This document shows positions 51,401 to 59,179 of a stretch of 64,000 nucleotides of DNA, piece by piece. A model generated the notes under the pieces. The model did not search any database. It saw only the letters and a list, made by a program, of their open reading frames with translations, and had not been told where the DNA came from. The position numbers and the translations under genes were made by a program. Origin of the DNA: a virus; the IMG/VR virus record IMGVR_UViG_3300047548_001390, positions 1 through 64,000 of that record, one strand, 5' to 3'. Numbering within the stretch: position 1 is the stretch's first letter; every line of letters starts with the position of its first letter.

Positions 51401-52253
51401 CCTGTCCAGCTATTTGCTGAACATTGGTTATGACCCCCAAAATACTTGAAGGATTGCTGAAATTGACATTTCTAATTGAGTTAAAAGAACTTTGTATATT
51501 ATTGAGAGATAGCCCACTTGAGCTTATGAGGCTGTTAAGAGACGCTTTGCCATTTAAGACTGCAACCAGTCCACTTCCTAGAGGCCCAGATTGAGTTGCA
51601 AGAATTTTAAATCTACCTATTGCTGAATCAACGTTACCTGTTCCAAGCAGCAGATTTTCAAAAGAATTCTTCGCGATACCATATGTTGACCCAACCCCTC
51701 CCACTCCACCTAAAAGGCCTCCAACAGCACTAGCCGAACTAGCCGTCTTACCAAGAAATGTTTGTAACAACCCAAACGGAGAGTTTGATACCTGATTTTG
51801 TGACAGGTTAGTAATTGCGCTTATTTGGTTATTTTGAGTTGTAATTGGACCAACGTGGTTAGCGTCAACCTCAGCAGGAGTCGTGGGAATAGGTCTTCCA
51901 GCTGGAGTAATCTCATCTCTAAAAAGAGGTGTTTTTTGAAATTCATCCACATGTACGGATTGCGTCTGAGGGATGCCGTTTAGAATTCCAATAACAATTG
52001 GTTGCTGGTTTTCAGGCCAATCGTTGAAGATGACAATAACGGAAGTTCCTTCTGGTGGAGGGATAACTGTAGCACCTGGCACACCAGTGACTGGCTGCAT
52101 CAACATCGCCCATGGTAGGTCCTCTGTTGGCAAAACCACCTTATCATGAGTATGAAGTCCAACAACCCGAACCCTCATCCTCCCCAACATAAGAGGATCA
52201 ATTCGATCCTCTACAACACCAATATAAAATTGACCACCATTACTCTGGATCAT
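48432..52253 (-). CDS. 5: Baseplate hub spike protein gp5-like with two cell-wall hydrolase domains (1273 aa)
   Basis: Residues 1 to about 115 form the gp5/VgrG OB-fold (GRMRVRVVGLHTHDK, IVIFNDWPENQQPIVIGILN). A Gly/Ser-rich linker (about 150-380) follows. Residues about 468-680 are a GH19 chitinase/muramidase-like domain (Glu in VGGECNW, FFGRGFIQLTGRANYERYA). Residues about 780-995 are the triple-stranded beta-helix spike of short repeats (SGNVNIYCRSDANIEV, NFSLWANGTMNLQA). Residues about 1094-1273 are a peptidase M15-like domain with zinc ligands in SDHTKGRAVD and WIHTSF. T4 gp5 has one lysozyme only. Predicted to open the peptidoglycan during injection. Confidence 0.9.
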   Translation of the reverse strand: MIQSNGGQFYIGVVEDRIDPLMLGRMRVRVVGLHTHDKVVLPTEDLPWAMLMQPVTGVPGATVIPPPEGTSVIVIFNDWPENQQPIVIGILNGIPQTQSVHVDEFQKTPLFRDEITPAGRPIPTTPAEVDANHVGPITTQNNQISAITNLSQNQVSNSPFGLLQTFLGKTASSASAVGGLLGGVGGVGSTYGIAKNSFENLLLGTGNVDSAIGRFKILATQSGPLGSGLVAVLNGKASLNSLISSSGLSLNNIQSSFNSIRNVNFSNPSSILGVITNVQQIAGQVASLSTTASGLLNTVVGELSQVTLAGTVGALLGNVRSFVTSIFGEFGGITSAGLGQLQTAVSFFGLGNVTGGLQSAIGGGIKPILENPVSVSNIMIGPYSSKKSADINAGNIAVTRAKPIVTLESPDFIPPAREGGTPPVYGVYGGPNYGGASPVIEPPVIDENRYAGGSKAEIPLTPPADWKGNRAKAEEGIKALLKAADKYGMKTNEQKCALLAIVGGECNWIPSEESAQYTRPERLMEIFPSTFKGKIALAELYSNWIVGKKGTKEEFFNFVYDPANNGRQLGNSQPGDGGKFFGRGFIQLTGRANYERYARLSGYAIVAQPELLVTDINISAEVAVLYLLDRSKEAVPTAHPQYFYAAKKCVGNNSADIAARKLVYYEHFYQMRTPEGYGYGDKLAGNTQNPYSFYGSLLGNEAGKPRNEGFVDPHNKYPLKRYTSEQETNRLARGVVRETIVPLKESQRTLGIPLSLDAGYFDQPKIPYGAKYPYNKVMETESGHVQEFDDTPGYERIHTYHRSGTFDEIDASGTKVTKIVGDGYTIYDRNGFISIAGEANVTVSGNVNIYCRSDANIEVAGSAEMKVGGNFDIGVARDMNIAVEGNFSLWANGTMNLQARKKAHIMTTEDDMYITSNNELHTYSKNHMFVKSEREMHLLSVEDMCQQSSKDHHIKAADDAFVTIGKKYHVRASQDLLISTDRVMHLLADVVIRMSGTVRGPTQASLADNTKPALKALVHGMIPPPLGIPINPIVEPIKSPPTLGEEKYMYELPEEGATPISQAYIVENVAQEGKANLFESEKAAGGGAAPGFKQSSKLEEIMATDTFTADFKLSEHFTLGMMFDGGFNARHKLVDQSGLTRQQIVANLSTLCENILERYLEVLPEGIQGYGRKWKITSGYRKGTSEVSDHTKGRAVDIALIGGRERKELHFQLIKELDKLVSYDQLILEFEGANSTWIHTSFRDNTYGGGSNRRMAFTMNNHKTYGQGFILLG

Positions 52254-53532
52254 TCAGATTCACCTTAATGCTGTCTTTAATTAATTCCATTGTGCACTCG
52301 TGCTTTTCTCTGGAGATGAAATGACAGATTGATCCTATCAAATAATATCCGGATAGCAATTTGTCTTCAATATCGTCTTTTGTATGAAATTCTTTAATTT
52401 GAGTATTTTTTGGCACTTCTAAGTAGATTTTCTGGCCAGCGGAGTAATCAGTCCGTCCAAAGACTGTAATTGTCACTTTATACGCTTCCGCTGCCGATAA
52501 TAATGCTTTTCTTTTTTGAATCGTCTGTGTGTTTGTCGTATCACTATATCCTTCAAAATTGTTGTAATACATATGGTCATGCATCAACAACCCTTTTGGT
52601 CTTGCTGCAACTTTTGAAGAATACAATGGATGTTCGTTTAGATGGTTTTGTTTTTCAAATTCGGGTTGATGGTAGGTGTGAACATATTGTTTAGTTAATA
52701 TATCGTAGTAAATGATCTCACTACCATAAAACCCGGATTGCAATCGATCGATGTAGTTAAAAACATCGGACATTTGAAATTCAATGACACGCTGATAATC
52801 TTTCTCAATATCTCGCTCAGAAGATCCACCACCAATCTCTGCTGAATAATTATCCCAAATAAACCTCTGCATTAACGGAGCACCGGCATACAGGGTTTCT
52901 ATCGAAATAAAATTAAAACCATATTTGTTCTCAAAAAACACATAGGAAGGGGATTCCGTTACACTCACGGCATTATCTGCGCAATACTGTAAACAGCGAG
53001 TCGGACTCCAAAAATTGGAAACAAACTTAGTTTTGTTTGATGTGTCTTCAATATTGAAGGTTTTTTTCGACTCAAGTCCAAACTCTGACGTAATCAGTTC
53101 CTCTACTATTTTTGATACTTTTCCGGAATATGCCTTGGATATTTTTTTATTGAGGTCAATGATAGCTTCTTTGGAAATAAAATGGAGAACGTAGACCACC
53201 TCTCTTTCCTGAGTCTTCATTCTATCATCCATTTTATAGATATAGAATTCTTTCTCATACACATCTTTTGCAGGAAGGGATGGAGTTGACACTTTGAGTC
53301 GAATCACTTCCTCACCAACTAGTGGCATCAGATTTGAAATTTCTTGTGAGTCTTGGAGGATTAGTTTGCCAGAAATAAACATGGAAAACATATCCTCGTA
53401 AATTTCAATACCAACCACTTGAGGAGTTACGGTTTGCGCAAACCCTATAGCCGTAATGATAGTGACGTCATTAATATCAACGTCACCAGCAAACCTTACT
53501 TTTTCACTGATCTTTTCACTATTTTCAGCCAT
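52240..53532 (-). CDS. 27: Baseplate hub protein, gp27-like
   Basis: A 430-residue protein (T4 gp27 is 391) directly upstream of the spike gene, overlapping it by 14 bases. Blocks GIEIYEDMFSMFISGKLILQ, VLHFISKEAIIDLNKKISKA and SKIVEELITSEFGLESKKTF fit gp27/gpD-type hub proteins, which form the trimeric torus joining the tube to the gp5 spike. The central part includes FWSPTRCLQYCADNAVSVTE and YVFFENKYGFNFISIETL. Identification rests on fold-level resemblance and position. Confidence 0.75.
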   Translation of the reverse strand: MAENSEKISEKVRFAGDVDINDVTIITAIGFAQTVTPQVVGIEIYEDMFSMFISGKLILQDSQEISNLMPLVGEEVIRLKVSTPSLPAKDVYEKEFYIYKMDDRMKTQEREVVYVLHFISKEAIIDLNKKISKAYSGKVSKIVEELITSEFGLESKKTFNIEDTSNKTKFVSNFWSPTRCLQYCADNAVSVTESPSYVFFENKYGFNFISIETLYAGAPLMQRFIWDNYSAEIGGGSSERDIEKDYQRVIEFQMSDVFNYIDRLQSGFYGSEIIYYDILTKQYVHTYHQPEFEKQNHLNEHPLYSSKVAARPKGLLMHDHMYYNNFEGYSDTTNTQTIQKRKALLSAAEAYKVTITVFGRTDYSAGQKIYLEVPKNTQIKEFHTKDDIEDKLLSGYYLIGSICHFISREKHECTMELIKDSIKVNLNDPE

Positions 53533-53536
53533 GTTT

Positions 53537-54031
53537 TTACACTAGTAATTTAAATTCATCTAAGACTTTAACTAACACTTCTGGAGCAATTAGTTTAATT
53601 CTTCTTTTGTTTTCATTGAGATTATTTTCGTATTGATAATTCGTCACGCCTACAGCATCCATTACATCAGAATTAACAACAAAGCCATCTTTTTCCCAAT
53701 GGTGAATCTCATTTGCTTCTTCAATTGACCCGTATTTAGTTATGATATATTCATCCAATTGGTGATAGTTCTTTGGCCAATCCTCAGCGTAGTTATATTT
53801 TTGATTAGCAATCATAATAACCCAATGATAAAAAGGAGATCCATAAACACGATCAGCAATAATTTCCGGTGTTTCTCCATCCTTGATATCATATTCATCA
53901 TACAGGGTAATATTCTCAAGAATTTCTTTTCTTAGACGTACATTAACTGTAATGTCTCTGACAACTTTGAGGACTTCCTCTCCGTTTATATTGTAGAGGT
54001 AGTATATATTTGGGAATTCTCTAAAATACAT
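53537..54031 (-). CDS. 53: Baseplate wedge protein gp53
   Basis: A 164-residue protein (T4 is 196) with MYFREFPNIYYLYNINGEEV, LKVVRDITVNVRLRKEILEN and the LysM-like VYGSPFYHWVIMIANQKYNY, YAEDWPKNYHQLDEYI. All match gp53, which completes the wedge by linking gp6/gp25. It is 2 bases from gp48 upstream and 4 from the hub gene downstream. Confidence 0.93.
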   Translation of the reverse strand: MYFREFPNIYYLYNINGEEVLKVVRDITVNVRLRKEILENITLYDEYDIKDGETPEIIADRVYGSPFYHWVIMIANQKYNYAEDWPKNYHQLDEYIITKYGSIEEANEIHHWEKDGFVVNSDVMDAVGVTNYQYENNLNENKRRIKLIAPEVLVKVLDEFKLLV

Positions 54032-54033
54032 GA

Positions 54034-55140
54034 TTAGTACCCATCGCGTATAGTTTCTTTTGTCAAGAGAGCCAATTCTCTGAACGTAAGCGAGATATTA
54101 ATTTGTGAAGGCATTCCATCATCAAATGAAGTAAACTGACCCTGAGGGGAGTACACCACAGACATATCCGTAAGAACGCAGGATGTGTGTCTGTGTAAGT
54201 TCATATTTTCTTTACCATTGTTATAATAGTATATGTCGAATTCAGAAGGGTACAAATACAAGAACTGACCTGTATTTGGTTTGAATTCGGGGTGCATGTG
54301 TAATTTGAATTCGTAGATGATATTTTGAACATCCTCAGCTTCTTTTTTAGAGCGCGGAAAGAACTGATAATTGAAACTAAATGTTCTGTAATCAACATCC
54401 TTAAAGATTTGTTCTTTTTTGGGGTTCATAGCAATCCCAGAGGATTTCGAAAGTAACTCACCCGCTCCTGGAGTTCTCAATGCCAAACCAGCAAGATACC
54501 CAGCTGTATCTTCTGTCAAAGCTGATAACTTGAGCTTAGCAATGTTTTCTGCACCCATTGCAATTGCAATTGAACCGGCTAAATCCGTATCTTGCCAATT
54601 CACCCCATACTTAATCGACATTTCATTGGGGATGAACAGTGCAATGGCTTTTCTTTGACGTTTGTATTGTTTATTTGCACCACCAACTGCAGCTACAGCA
54701 GCAAGACCAACCAAAGTACCGACACTAACGTTTGATATGGTGTTGACTGTTTCTTTCAACTTAGCTGCACCCAAACCTGTTGTGGTTTTACCAGCAATGT
54801 CAGCTGCTTGAACTCCTACAGCGCCAGCAACACCTGCAGTTGCAGCTACTCCCGTTTGCGAAATTTGTGAGCCTGATACTGCTCCTTTTCCTCTTGGAGG
54901 GACACTGCTAGCAGGCACAAACCCTCCAGTCGAAGAATCATCTTTGGTCAGCATCGAGTCTTCGTGCACATTAATATAAAAGACAACAAAATTATTACCG
55001 TAAGGGTTGTTTGGGGACAGCAAATCGGAGGGGTACGTCAACCCGTTGGTAGCATACTTGTTTCTTTCGTACTCAGTTGCTGCACGCAATGCCTTTCCGC
55101 GCGGTTGGTATTCGAGCCGTTGATTAGTAGGTTCTGCCAT
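54034..55140 (-). CDS. 48: Tail tube-baseplate cap gp48
   Basis: A 368-residue protein (T4 is 364). Conserved C-terminal half: MNPKKEQIFKDVDYRTFSFN, YQFFPRSKKEAEDVQNIIYE, FKLHMHPEFKPNTGQFLYLY, PSEFDIYYYNNGKENMNLHR. It has the tail-tube-like fold and with gp54 starts tube polymerisation on the hub. The N-terminal third contains an Ala/Gly/Val-rich stretch (about 90-165), perhaps a flexible or hydrophobic insertion. It is the first gene of the long wedge/hub late operon. Confidence 0.9.
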   Translation of the reverse strand: MAEPTNQRLEYQPRGKALRAATEYERNKYATNGLTYPSDLLSPNNPYGNNFVVFYINVHEDSMLTKDDSSTGGFVPASSVPPRGKGAVSGSQISQTGVAATAGVAGAVGVQAADIAGKTTTGLGAAKLKETVNTISNVSVGTLVGLAAVAAVGGANKQYKRQRKAIALFIPNEMSIKYGVNWQDTDLAGSIAIAMGAENIAKLKLSALTEDTAGYLAGLALRTPGAGELLSKSSGIAMNPKKEQIFKDVDYRTFSFNYQFFPRSKKEAEDVQNIIYEFKLHMHPEFKPNTGQFLYLYPSEFDIYYYNNGKENMNLHRHTSCVLTDMSVVYSPQGQFTSFDDGMPSQINISLTFRELALLTKETIRDGY

Positions 55141-55172
55141 GGAAATCCGATAAGTATTGGGTTATTACGAAT

Positions 55173-55180
55173 TATTTATC
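55173..55180 (-). promoter_or_regulatory. Late promoter for the gp48 baseplate operon
   Basis: GATAAATA on the minus strand, 33 bases upstream of the gp48 ATG and back-to-back with gene 4. No other late promoter is seen before about 44.46 kb, so it may serve about ten kilobases. Confidence 0.5.
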
Positions 55181-55185
55181 ACAGC

Positions 55186-55626
55186 ATGACAAAGTATCAT
55201 AAAAGAAAATACACCCCAATTCACCCTGAAAAGTATGAAGGTGATCCTACCGGAATCATTGCTAGATCGTCATGGGAAACGAAATTCTTTATTTGGTGTG
55301 ATAATAACCCAGCTGTCATAAAGTGGAGCTCAGAAGAGCTCGTGATACACTATAAATGCAAGACGGATGATCGATGGCACCGGTATTTTCCGGACGCAAA
55401 AGTGAAAATTAAAGACGCAGCTGGAAATATTAAGACGTATATTGTTGAAATTAAACCAGACAAACAGACAAGACCTCCCGAAACCCCCAAAAGAAAAACC
55501 AGGCAGTACATTAATGAAGTACTAACCTGGGGCCGCAACAGTTCCAAGTGGGACGCAGCGATCGAATATTGCAAGGATCGGGGCTGGGAATTTAAGATTC
55601 TAACTGAGAAGCACCTAAATGTTTAA
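55186..55626 (+). CDS. 4: Head completion protein gp4
   Basis: A 146-residue protein (T4 is 150). The ATG at 55186 gives MTKYHKRKYTPIHPEKYEGD, aligning with the T4 start; then IARSSWETKFFIWCDNNPAV, SSEELVIHYKC, RYFPDAKVKI, YIVEIKPDKQTRPP and a C-terminal NEVLTWGRNSSKWDAAIEYC block. The fold is a lambda-exonuclease/restriction-like nuclease (ERSSWE, D and E-x-K motif) acting on packaged heads. It is the only plus-strand gene in the window, and no clear ribosome-binding site or plus-strand late promoter is seen. It converges with the early operon, overlapping by 4 bases. Confidence 0.93.
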   Translation: MTKYHKRKYTPIHPEKYEGDPTGIIARSSWETKFFIWCDNNPAVIKWSSEELVIHYKCKTDDRWHRYFPDAKVKIKDAAGNIKTYIVEIKPDKQTRPPETPKRKTRQYINEVLTWGRNSSKWDAAIEYCKDRGWEFKILTEKHLNV

Positions 55627-55937
55627 TCATTGTCACAAGCGTTAGCTGAATTATTGACTGCTAACCTTAAATAATACCTTTGAAAAATATAATGGCCACC
55701 GCGTCTTGATTGAACCCAGCACAAATTCCACATTAACGCATTCTTCTGCATTGCTTCAATAATGTCTTCATTTCCAGACCAACCACCGGTAGACATATCA
55801 ATTTCTATTCCGTGGTCATCTATTAATTCCTTTCCCATCCACCAGTTTTGTCTGATGTAGTCAAACCAACCATCAATATCATCTACCAACCAGGTTTCAA
55901 TCCTGCTGAGAACTTCTTCTGAAGGATATTGAGTCAT
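55623..55937 (-). CDS. Conserved phage hypothetical protein (104 aa)
   Basis: The signature TGGWSGNEDIIEAMQKN with WNLCWVQSRRGGHYIFQ belongs to a small hypothetical family common in phages of Proteobacteria; function unknown. It is the last gene of the early operon. Its start overlaps the previous stop by 4 bases (ATGA), and its stop overlaps the stop of convergent gene 4. No terminator is visible between the convergent units. Confidence 0.8.
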   Translation of the reverse strand: MTQYPSEEVLSRIETWLVDDIDGWFDYIRQNWWMGKELIDDHGIEIDMSTGGWSGNEDIIEAMQKNALMWNLCWVQSRRGGHYIFQRYYLRLAVNNSANACDND

Positions 55938-56194
55938 TCTTTTATTCCAAAATGTTGTTTGATCCTAATAACAGCATCTACGATACCACCGTTGATGCCT
56001 CTTAGATAACATTGATCCTCAATATTATCCTCTTTGTCAATCCATTCCTCCGATACTTTTTCTTCCAAAGCCTGATTGACACATTCCCGAATAATCAACT
56101 CGGCGAACTTTTCAAAAACCTGATCTTGTGAAGGATAAGGTATTTTATCCGTGAATCTTGCTTTGTCAGCAAGTTCTCTAATTCGTTCGTTCAT
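55934..56194 (-). CDS. MNERI-family small protein (86 aa)
   Basis: A member of a paralogous family in this operon defined by an N-terminal MNERI.EL...A.F, a central KFAELIIRECV (about residues 29-39) and a C-terminal HFGIKE. Function unknown; no catalytic residues stand out. It overlaps neighbours at both ends (TAATG and ATGA). Confidence 0.8.
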   Translation of the reverse strand: MNERIRELADKARFTDKIPYPSQDQVFEKFAELIIRECVNQALEEKVSEEWIDKEDNIEDQCYLRGINGGIVDAVIRIKQHFGIKE

Positions 56195-56328
56195 TATTCA
56201 TCTCCATATAGTGCAGCATGCAATCGTTCAATTCGCTCTGCTGCCATAATCAATAACATCTTTAGAGCAATGTTATCTTGACTCTCACTTGCTTTTTTCA
56301 GAACATCAACTAATTCTCTGTTGGTCAT
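56194..56328 (-). CDS. Small protein (44 aa)
   Basis: ATG at 56326-56328 overlaps the upstream stop (ATGA) and its stop overlaps the next ATG (TAATG), so the frame is locked into the operon. The peptide MTNRELVDVLKKASESQDNI... is helical, with ALKMLLIMAAERIERLHAAL in the second half. No family recognised. Confidence 0.65.
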   Translation of the reverse strand: MTNRELVDVLKKASESQDNIALKMLLIMAAERIERLHAALYGDE

Positions 56329-56534
56329 TCTTTTATTCCGAAGTGTTCGCTAATAGCCTCTGCGTAATGGTATCTGTCTATACCACCAGTATCCACTACC
56401 GCATAGATACACTCTTTGACAATCAACTGTGCGAACTTGTCAACGTTAAAATCAATCCAGTATTCTTCAGGCCACTCAGTTGATGGGATTCTATCCGTGC
56501 ATTGTTCCATAAGTTGTTCAATTCGTTCGTTCAT
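56325..56534 (-). CDS. MNERI-family small protein (69 aa)
   Basis: Shortest full member of the family: MNERIEQLMEQC, KFAQLIVKECIYAVV and the terminal EHFGIKE. ATGA overlaps with both neighbours. Function unknown. Confidence 0.8.
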   Translation of the reverse strand: MNERIEQLMEQCTDRIPSTEWPEEYWIDFNVDKFAQLIVKECIYAVVDTGGIDRYHYAEAISEHFGIKE

Positions 56535-56767
56535 TCTTCAATTCCAAAATGTTCTTTGATGTTTCGTTGAGCAAGTGATAAAGCACTATTATACGCTCCA
56601 TCATCTTTAGGACTAATCTTTTGCCACTCCATTAAGCAAACACATCTATTGATGATTAGCTCAGCAAACTTTTTAATAGCCTGATGATCATAGTCATCCA
56701 TTGAATCCCAACACCCCTGTGCTGTTATTCCGGCATAATACATCATATCCTCAATTCGCTCGTTCAT
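56531..56767 (-). CDS. MNERI-family small protein (78 aa)
   Basis: MNERIEDMMYYAGI start, central KKFAELIINRCVCLMEW and terminal KEHFGIEE. Arranged in tandem with 56325-56534, overlapping by 4 bases; probable product of local gene duplication. Confidence 0.8.
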   Translation of the reverse strand: MNERIEDMMYYAGITAQGCWDSMDDYDHQAIKKFAELIINRCVCLMEWQKISPKDDGAYNSALSLAQRNIKEHFGIEE

Positions 56768-57012
56768 TCTTCATACACCTTTGTGGTAACATCAAAACCT
56801 TGATATGTTTTCTCTGTGATTACTGTTCCCAATAGATGTTTGACTTTGGGATCATTCCAACTGTCTTCATCAACACAAGTATTCTTTGTAAGCCTCAGTT
56901 TACTAAGAATGTAAATAACTTCCTCTACTGTGGTCACTTTGGACCAATCCAAAGGCTTGGTTCTAACGACAATGGGATCAGGCTTAGTTCGTTTAAATAA
57001 ATTCCACATCAT
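56764..57012 (-). CDS. Hypothetical protein (82 aa)
   Basis: Starts MMWNLFKRTKPDPIVVRTKP with VTTVEEVIYILSKLRLTKNT following. Not a member of the neighbouring MNERI family and not recognised. Overlaps both neighbours by 4 bases. Two adjacent ATGs are possible starts. Confidence 0.7.
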   Translation of the reverse strand: MMWNLFKRTKPDPIVVRTKPLDWSKVTTVEEVIYILSKLRLTKNTCVDEDSWNDPKVKHLLGTVITEKTYQGFDVTTKVYEE

Positions 57013-57260
57013 TTAACTCCGAAATGTTCTTGGATATGATGAACACAATCTTTCATTGCTCGATCATATCCTTTATCCCAATCTTCCTCTGCCGATTCAT
57101 TTGTATACCGTTCTGGAGTATTATCAATCAAGGTTTGAACACATTCTCTAACAATCAATTCGGCGAATTTAGAAATATCAAACGACTGATTGCGATCATA
57201 GATATTGGGATTACTACGGAACCCACATTGTTCGGCTAGTTCTTCAATTCGCTTGTTCAT
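57009..57260 (-). CDS. MNERI-family small protein (83 aa)
   Basis: The ATG at 57258-57260 is chosen because it overlaps the upstream stop (ATGA) and gives the family start MNKRIEELAEQCGF. Central SKFAELIVRECVQTLID and terminal IQEHFGVK are conserved. Residues YTNESAEEDWDKGYDRAMKD form a variable acidic helix. Confidence 0.8.
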   Translation of the reverse strand: MNKRIEELAEQCGFRSNPNIYDRNQSFDISKFAELIVRECVQTLIDNTPERYTNESAEEDWDKGYDRAMKDCVHHIQEHFGVK

Positions 57261-57544
57261 TTTTTTATTCCAAAGTGTTCTTGGAGATTCATAATATTGT
57301 CGATACATTTACTAATGCACAATTCAACGTCAGTCTTATAATTTTCATTATACAATGATTTGCCATATTTGGTCAACCGATCAATTTCAGTCTCAAGAAC
57401 GTTTACACATTCCTTGACAATCAACTCAGCGAATTTAGGTAGACTGGAATTATAGTTACCTGCCCAGCCAATTCCCTCATCTTTTATGTATTGAAAACCA
57501 GCTTGTTCAGCAAGCTCTTTAATTCGGTCGTTCACTCTCATCAT
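57257..57544 (-). CDS. MNERI-family small protein (95 aa)
   Basis: Family features: VNDRIKELAEQAGFQY, PKFAELIVKECVNVLETE and LQEHFGIKK. The start is uncertain. ATGs at 57544 and 57541 give an MMR prefix, but a GTG at 57535 aligns with the family MNERI start and sits 8 bases after AGGA. Confidence 0.8.
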   Translation of the reverse strand: MMRVNDRIKELAEQAGFQYIKDEGIGWAGNYNSSLPKFAELIVKECVNVLETEIDRLTKYGKSLYNENYKTDVELCISKCIDNIMNLQEHFGIKK

Positions 57545-57746
57545 CCTTAGCTAAAACATGAGTAACAGCAATGTCTGCACCCCATGTTTCTGGTTTAGAC
57601 TTAAACTCTGGTTCTCTATTTTCAACTATCGAAAGCGCCATCTCTAACCCATTATACAATCCCATCATGTACGGGTCATAATTCCAATTGCCTTCATAGC
57701 CTTGCACTTTTAATACATCACGAATTAATTCTGAAGCATTGTTCAT
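57519..57746 (-). CDS. Conserved phage hypothetical protein (75 aa)
   Basis: Contains the pattern DVLKVQGYEGNWNYDPYMMG, LYNGLEMALSIVENREPEFK, a small family widespread in tailed phages, of unknown function. Overlaps the next gene by 26 bases and the previous by 4. Confidence 0.8.
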   Translation of the reverse strand: MNNASELIRDVLKVQGYEGNWNYDPYMMGLYNGLEMALSIVENREPEFKSKPETWGADIAVTHVLAKDDESERPN

Positions 57747-58063
57747 TTCTTGAATCCTATTAACTTGAGAAACACTTTTGCAAAAAGATTAGGTGGCTTG
57801 GAAACGTCCAACCTATACGTCACATTTGCAAGGGTGAGGTTAAACGTTGGGGTAATCCTTCCGAGGGCCGTATTTGATGTGAGCGTAATACCCGACTGAA
57901 ACCAGAGACCTCTATTCTTTTGATTATAATAGTCGTTTACAAGTTTGCAGAAAGTTGTTGCAAACTGTTTGGTCTTGAAATTATATCTTTCTTTAGTATC
58001 AGTATCGAAAGCGTCAAACGTTCCATCTGGAAGGTCAACAACGTGGTAAGTATTGTAATTCAT
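57743..58063 (-). CDS. Hypothetical protein (106 aa)
   Basis: Starts MNYNTYHVVDLPDGTFDAFD and ends in a short hydrophobic, lysine-flanked helix (LFAKVFLKLIGFKK) that could touch a membrane. Not recognised. ATGA overlaps at both ends. Confidence 0.7.
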   Translation of the reverse strand: MNYNTYHVVDLPDGTFDAFDTDTKERYNFKTKQFATTFCKLVNDYYNQKNRGLWFQSGITLTSNTALGRITPTFNLTLANVTYRLDVSKPPNLFAKVFLKLIGFKK

Positions 58064-58419
58064 CTCCAGGTCCTATGCTTTTCGGCAACATGCTCGCTGC
58101 CATCATATTCCTCAACAGTCCATTCCACATCATCTGGAATTTCCACAATCTTTAATCTAGCACAACTACCAGATGCAGCTTCACCAAGCTCCTCTACGAC
58201 CTGTACAAGAATAGGATCATTACGTTCCAGGTCGTGATCAAAAAAGTATTCGTTATTGTTTTCAGTCCTCTGATCAGGAGGAGTGAACCAATAATGCACA
58301 ACGAAAGATCCCGGCTCATCTTCCGTGTAAATTGGAATCCCTTTAATTTCAAAATACCGAAGAATGGCTTCGTGGGATAACCCAAATCCACCAAAGCAAT
58401 CATTAATTACAACTTTCAT
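58060..58419 (-). CDS. Hypothetical protein (119 aa)
   Basis: Starts MKVVINDCFGGFGLSHEAIL. The pattern NDCFGGFGLS with later FFDHDLERNDPILVQVVEEL and LKIVEIPDDVEWTVEEYDGS matches a small hypothetical family common in phages; function unknown. ATGA overlaps at both ends. Confidence 0.75.
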   Translation of the reverse strand: MKVVINDCFGGFGLSHEAILRYFEIKGIPIYTEDEPGSFVVHYWFTPPDQRTENNNEYFFDHDLERNDPILVQVVEELGEAASGSCARLKIVEIPDDVEWTVEEYDGSEHVAEKHRTWR

Positions 58420-58748
58420 GTCTCGACCTCATCAAATAGTTGCGTGTAGTATGTCATTAAATTCTTTCTAGCAGTGTCAAACGCTTGCTCAGAAGTGTAC
58501 TGAACGTGATTTACTCCAGCAACTGCGGTAGCGTAGTCACCTAAAGTATCCAGAGTATCCTGTGCCATTGTTCTTGCTCCAGCATAGAAAGCAGCTTGTA
58601 GCCATTTTACCATAATTGCTGGATTTGGTGCACCCGATTTAAAAGAGTACTCATAGTCATCGTAGAATCGTTCTGCACGCAATGAGAACCCTTCATTTTC
58701 GTAGAAAAACTCTTCGAACTTTTCCTGCAAATCCAGTACTTTACTCAT
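58416..58748 (-). CDS. Hypothetical protein (110 aa)
   Basis: The ATG at 58746-58748 overlaps the upstream stop (ATGA) and gives MSKVLDLQEKFEEFFYENEG. Helical with many aromatics; WLQAAFYAGARTMAQDTLDT is a typical phage early-protein helix. Not recognised. Confidence 0.7.
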   Translation of the reverse strand: MSKVLDLQEKFEEFFYENEGFSLRAERFYDDYEYSFKSGAPNPAIMVKWLQAAFYAGARTMAQDTLDTLGDYATAVAGVNHVQYTSEQAFDTARKNLMTYYTQLFDEVET

Positions 58749-59179
58749 ATTGGCTCTCCATATAGCCATAGTATCTTAGGATGGGTCTTTTCGTACTCTT
58801 CTACCAATTGTTTCAAAGTCCACACTTCTTTTGTGTAAAGGTCATCCAACCATTCACGGAATCGATACCAATCTTCCTTATGCATTGGATGCACAGCGAT
58901 TTCTTCACCGTAGGGATCTCCCGTTCCGTGAACATCAATCCGACCAGTTGCCCACTGCTCACCATGCTCATCAGTCCATTTCTTACTAACTGGACCCATC
59001 CAATTCAAATAATAAGAAATTGCGTTCATGCGGTTTTCCTCTTTGCTGCACTTGTCGGTGGGAATGGGTGCCCAGTCAGCAGCCCACCCATTCTCTGTAC
59101 GGCGTAATTTACTTAGACAGTGAGTGTAATTAGATCGAACTAACGAGGAATTCTCGACTGCCGATTTGTCTTCACTCAT
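58745..59179 (-). CDS. Hypothetical protein (144 aa)
   Basis: Tryptophan-rich soluble protein (ENGWAADWAPIPTD, WYRFREWLDDLYTKEVWTLK, KILWLYGEPI). Largest product of this stretch. No family recognised. ATGA overlaps with both neighbours. Confidence 0.7.
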   Translation of the reverse strand: MSEDKSAVENSSLVRSNYTHCLSKLRRTENGWAADWAPIPTDKCSKEENRMNAISYYLNWMGPVSKKWTDEHGEQWATGRIDVHGTGDPYGEEIAVHPMHKEDWYRFREWLDDLYTKEVWTLKQLVEEYEKTHPKILWLYGEPI

